Assembly (NCBI GenBank): GCA_030248065.1
Contig: JASAMV010006456.1
Coordinates: forward strand, 23,603 to 87,602
Source of the DNA: Rhynchonema sp. JSB1_4
Taxonomy: Eukaryota > Nematoda > Chromadorea > Monhysterida > Xyalidae
Direction of reading: 5' to 3'
DNA length: 64,000 nt
Part shown: in pieces, positions 61,016-64,000 of the stretch
Layout: each line of letters starts with the position of its first letter
Position numbering within the stretch: the first letter of the stretch is position 1
Notes under the pieces: generated by a model
Seen by the model: only the letters and a program-made list of their open reading frames with translations
Told to the model about the DNA's origin: nothing
Database searches by the model: none
Translations under genes and position numbers: made by a program

Positions 61016-61223
61016 ACACTGGGGGCCGCATACGGGCTGTCTAACTGCGCACTTTCGGAACAAACGTTTACTTGCCGAAGACAATTAGGTATATAAGCGT
61101 GTTCTTGTCATGTCAGTCAGTTTTGTCAGTCAGACTTGTCAGATGGGCGTTCCTTCATAATTCTACCTTAGTACCACAGGCAGACTCTGCAAATGCAAGC
61201 ATAAAAATGAGCTTGATATTAGG

Positions 61224-61350
61224 CATGGGCACAATACCCAATACCCGGTATTGGGTCTGGTATTGGGTACCCAATACCTACTCACGGGCAGCGGTTTTAA
61301 AAAAAATTTTTTATTAAAAAAAAATTTTTTTTAAATTCGTTCCAAAAGTG
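61224..61350. repeat. Fragments of two mobile families
   Basis: The first part (GGGCACAATACCCAATACC) is the TATTGGG family of 8456-8796. The second (CAGCGGTTTTAAAAAAAATT to AAATTCGTTCCAAAAGTG) is the left end of the hAT-type family at 49174. No right ends were found. Confidence 0.6.
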
Positions 61351-61750
61351 TATATTAATTGTCATGTCAGTCGATTTTATCAGTAATGGGGACGTTTAAC
61401 ACACGGATACATTATTGACTGACATGAGAACAGAAGGCTACATGTAGTTAACGTTACGTTAGATTTATTCTGCTTGTAGTGTAGTACACTCTAGCTGGGC
61501 ATACGCTGGGCTCTGAAGGCACGGAACCATGCGCATGCGGAGAAAATTATTGGTTGCCGTGAGTTATTAATGCCAAGCACAGTTGACGTTCCAAGTTTCA
61601 TTCTGTCAACGTCGCGCCATTATTTCGGTCAGCCGTTAACTATGACGTGCGTGACTGGTCAGCCACCTGTCCAGGGCACAGTTTGCGCGAGTGAATCAGA
61701 AATGTGTTGGGAACACAGAGAATGTTGCGCAGGCCAAAACAAAAACGCAC

Positions 61751-62366
61751 CTCATGTGCGATCGACTGCTTGTTCTGCATGATGGCGTATATTCCTTGGT
61801 AGACGACATTGGCTGAACATAGGTCTTCGGAATCAGATAACTGCAGTTCCACTGGGATGTATTTCGATGCTGCGTTGTCACGTGGTGTTTCAGGTGATGG
61901 CGTGCGCCCCTGCAACAATTTTCTACAAATTTCTGGACGTGTGCCTTTGCATTTCCCGTTAAATTCAAATCCCCGCGTTCAGACCAGGGTGGTGCTAAAA
62001 CGTGGTTTTTGAACAAATCGGTTTTTGTAAAAAAAGACGTTTTATTCAAAACACCCAAGAGCGAAAAAATAGCACGAAAATGTTGGAAAAATGTATACGT
62101 CGGGCAGAAAACATGGTTTTATGTGAGTAGTTCATTTTCTTCAGAGGCAAAACAAATTAGTTTTAATTTCGCCAGTGCCAACAGCAATAAAATTTGAAAC
62201 CATGCACTAACCGTCAACAGGTCGCGAAGTCTATACAGGGTGGATCGGTGAACGCCGGCCACTTTGGCTGCTTGACTGACGAATCCCCTTTGGGCGCTCA
62301 CAGCCCCTTTCAGGCGTTGGCACCCAGCTTCCAATTCAATCAAATTGGCCGGCCTTTCTTGTCCGC
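61751..62366 (-). CDS. Two exons of an unrecognised protein with a helix-turn-helix-like stretch
   Basis: The exons (about 62366-62212 and 61909-61751) join in phase 0 between good splice signals. The first encodes GFVSQAAKVAGVHRSTLYRL, which has the pattern of a Fis-type or homeodomain-like helix-turn-helix. The second encodes a Ser/Pro/Asp-containing stretch (GRTPSPETPRD), then KYIPVELQLSDSED and VVYQGIYAIMQNKQ. Further exons on both sides are implied. I recognise no family; a DNA-binding role is inference from the first exon alone. Confidence 0.42.
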
Positions 62367-63054
62367 TCACAACAGAATGGAATGGGTGTGTCTGTATAAC
62401 ATAGTAAATATTATGTTGGTAGTTAGTACAGTCCCTGACGAATTATGTGGCCACCCAGCAGTGCTCTCGCGCGCTAGATGCGTTGCGCATATAAAGATAC
62501 AGCAGGGGCACAAAAATGGCGTATCTACGCAAGACAAATCTAACGCGCGAGTCGCGCGCTAGTCGATCGACAATAAAATAAAAATGCTTTAGCAACTGAA
62601 AGGCTGGGTGAAAGGTCATCAAATTGTGTTGAAAGAACCGTCAGACAATGAACATTTCAGTGGTCGAGCCTTATCTACATCCGACACTTTGTATTTCTGT
62701 AGTTTCCAGTCAAAGCAATTGTGCTGAATTTTCGCACTGGTTATGAGCAGTGTTCGAACGGGATTCATTTTTAATCCCGGGATCGGGATCGGGATTGGGA
62801 TCAAGAAATTGTCGGGACCGGGATCGGGATCGGGATCCCGGTTTTGAAAACCCGGGATCCCGGGATCGGGATCGGGATTGACCAGATAGTCCAAAGGCAA
62901 TAGTTTTCATCATTTTATGTATAAGATGCACGTTAATGTCACAGACAACCATGAAACATGTTTATCACACATGGATAAACACACCCGCCGGTACATTGAT
63001 TAAAGCCGATTGAAAATCGAGAATAGCTGATGACGGATATCAAAGATCATAATT

Positions 63055-63329
63055 GTAGTCGATCAATGGCAAAGCCTTTGACAAAAAGACAAGCATTTCA
63101 CCATTTTCTGGTTTCAACAGTATCTTTTGTCATCAAACGAATCAGCTGCACTGGAAAAGAGCTGTTCAGAAGGCACGCTCGTAAGCGGAGCGCTTAGATA
63201 TTTGGAAGCTAGACGTGCCAGTCGCGGAAACTTTGTCTCCTTTGTTGCCCACCATGACAACCTTTCCTCGAAACTGAGTCCCTTCGTTCGATGCAACTTT
63301 GTGTAACCGTTTAGTTCTAGCTCGACTTG
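63055..63329 (-). pseudogene. hAT transposase C-terminal dimerisation domain, relic
   Basis: The frame reads LSWWATKETKFPRLARLASK, then YLSAPLTSVPSEQLFSSAAD, the typical hATC core (W, P.L..LA..YL..P.TSV.SE..FS.AG). It stops soon after DDKR. The expected continuation, PENGEMLVFLSKALP, is present in another frame at 63111-63055, so a frameshift separates them. The catalytic part is gone; the nested element at 63391 lies just upstream. Confidence 0.82.
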
Positions 63330-63390
63330 TTCGCGAGTGGTGGTGCTCGCAGTTTCATCATGCTTGGAATCAGCCGTCGAGCACCTCTTA

Positions 63391-63738
63391 GGGACGTGGC
63401 CATGCAAACACGGTTGTGGGCCGCGGGTCAGCAATAATTCTATGTCCAATGACCGCCCCGCGTTTGCATGGCCGCACTTGCGGGTCGCGCCGGTTTGCGG
63501 GTCACTTGAAACATTTATTTAGCCATCACACACAAAAATGAACCAATCAGCGCTATGTTACGGCAGTCTGCGACGTTGGCTGGACGCGGATTGGTTAATT
63601 TTTGCGTGTTGCAGCCATGTTTCAAGTGACCCGCAAACCGCGACCCGCAAGTGCGGCATGCAAACACGGGGCGGTTGTTGGACATACAGAGTATTTTTCT
63701 GACCCGCTACCCGCGCCCGCGTTTGCATGGCCGCGCCC
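63391..63738. mobile_element. Nested palindromic MITE inside the hAT element
   Basis: Inverted ends GGGACGTGGCCATGCAAACA and GTTTGCATGGCCGCGCCC, flanked by TTA on both sides (63388-63390, 63739-63741). Inside, GCACTTGCGGGTCGCGCCGG and TTTGCGGGTCACTTGAAACA recur inverted. The 3-bp TTA duplication suggests PIF/Harbinger type. Confidence 0.75.
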
Positions 63739-64000
63739 TTACAACAGCTTGGCGAATTATGATTGCATAATTTTTTACTTTTTGTTCTCAAAACTTAATC
63801 CCGATCCCGGTACTTTTTTGGGCGGGATCGGGATCGGGATCGGGATTGACTTTTTCAAAATGACGGGATCGGGATCGGGATTAGAAAAAGGGCCCGGGAT
63901 CCCGGGATCGGGATCGGGATCGGGATCCCGTTCGAACACTGGTTATGAGGCTGCATCTTTATGTGCACAACGACTGGCGCTCGCTCGCGCGCGAGAGCGT

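Larger units (their letters stand above)
62748..63941. mobile_element. hAT element with GGGATC arrays and transposase relic
   Basis: A 1194-bp element with ends CAGTGTTCGAACGGGATTC and GATCCCGTTCGAACACTG, flanked by exact GTTATGAG (62740-62747, 63942-63949). Arrays of CGGGATCGGGAT lie at both ends (about 62775-62880 and 63795-63930). It contains a minus-strand remnant of a hAT transposase and a nested palindromic element. This is the copy that directly ties the end-plus-array architecture of this window to hAT. Confidence 0.92.

Noticed and set aside
62123..62366. Helix-turn-helix exon as a bacterial gene fragment
   Set aside because: It ends at a normal splice donor and joins in phase to a second exon, so it is more likely part of a spliced host gene or a transposon gene.

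Overview
The window is nuclear DNA from an invertebrate animal. It holds spliced genes with short coding exons, GT-AG introns and typically metazoan genes: a KLHL1/4/5-type Kelch protein, mitochondrial HSP60, integrin-linked kinase and a PA-TM-RING ubiquitin ligase of the RNF43/ZNRF3/PLR-1 type. Nothing bacterial, viral or organellar was recognised. I cannot name the species. A repeat-rich nematode or similar worm is one possibility, suggested only weakly by the small six-cysteine membrane proteins. All exon borders were derived by hand from reading frame, splice sites and homology remembered from known families; no search was run.

Layout: 1-4509 (-), KLHL1/4/5-like gene, 14 exons visible, 3' end off the left edge. 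5.1-10.2 kb, repeats, including one DNA transposon nested in another and a chimeric one. 10.2-17.6 kb (+), hsp60 with an upstream heat-shock element and 14 coding exons giving a complete 572-residue protein. 20.0-29.6 kb (+), ilk with 11 coding exons giving a complete 462-residue protein and a 4 kb repeat-filled first intron. 33.2-38.4 kb (+), three tandem paralogous genes for small secreted-signal, six-cysteine, single-pass membrane proteins. 38.8-40.8 kb (-), a zinc-finger exon and a second small membrane-protein gene. 42.6-48.4 kb (-), RNF43/PLR-1-like ligase with 10 exons, about 446 residues. 49-55 kb, a hAT-type element, a large foldback element, a 205-bp satellite and an inverted copy of sequence from just beyond the ligase stop codon. 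56.5-57.4 kb (-), C-terminal part of a USPL1-like SUMO isopeptidase. 58.5-60.6 kb, a second large foldback element. 61.8-62.4 kb (-), two exons of an unrecognised protein with a helix-turn-helix-like stretch. 62.7-63.9 kb, a hAT element that still holds a relic of its transposase.

The strongest unusual signal is the mobile DNA. Eleven elements end in hAT-like CAGNG-type inverted termini and are flanked by 8-bp target duplications (ten exact, one 6/8). Each family carries its own short, often GC-rich motif in arrays just inside the ends (for example CCCGACACCCGACA, GGTACAGTAGGTAGG, TACACTAACCGCC, CGGCCCGGCCC, GGGATC). One contains a hAT C-terminal dimerisation-domain relic, tying this architecture to the hAT superfamily. 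They sit mostly in introns of the conserved genes without breaking the coding exons. Other palindromic families with 3-bp (TWA-like) duplications, a retroposon with 12-14 bp duplications, satellites and minisatellites fill much of the rest.

The genes are not an operon and share no single pathway. Two, ilk (integrin adhesion) and the RNF43-like ligase (Wnt receptor turnover in its family), are cell-surface signalling genes. The three small membrane-protein genes are a local tandem expansion.
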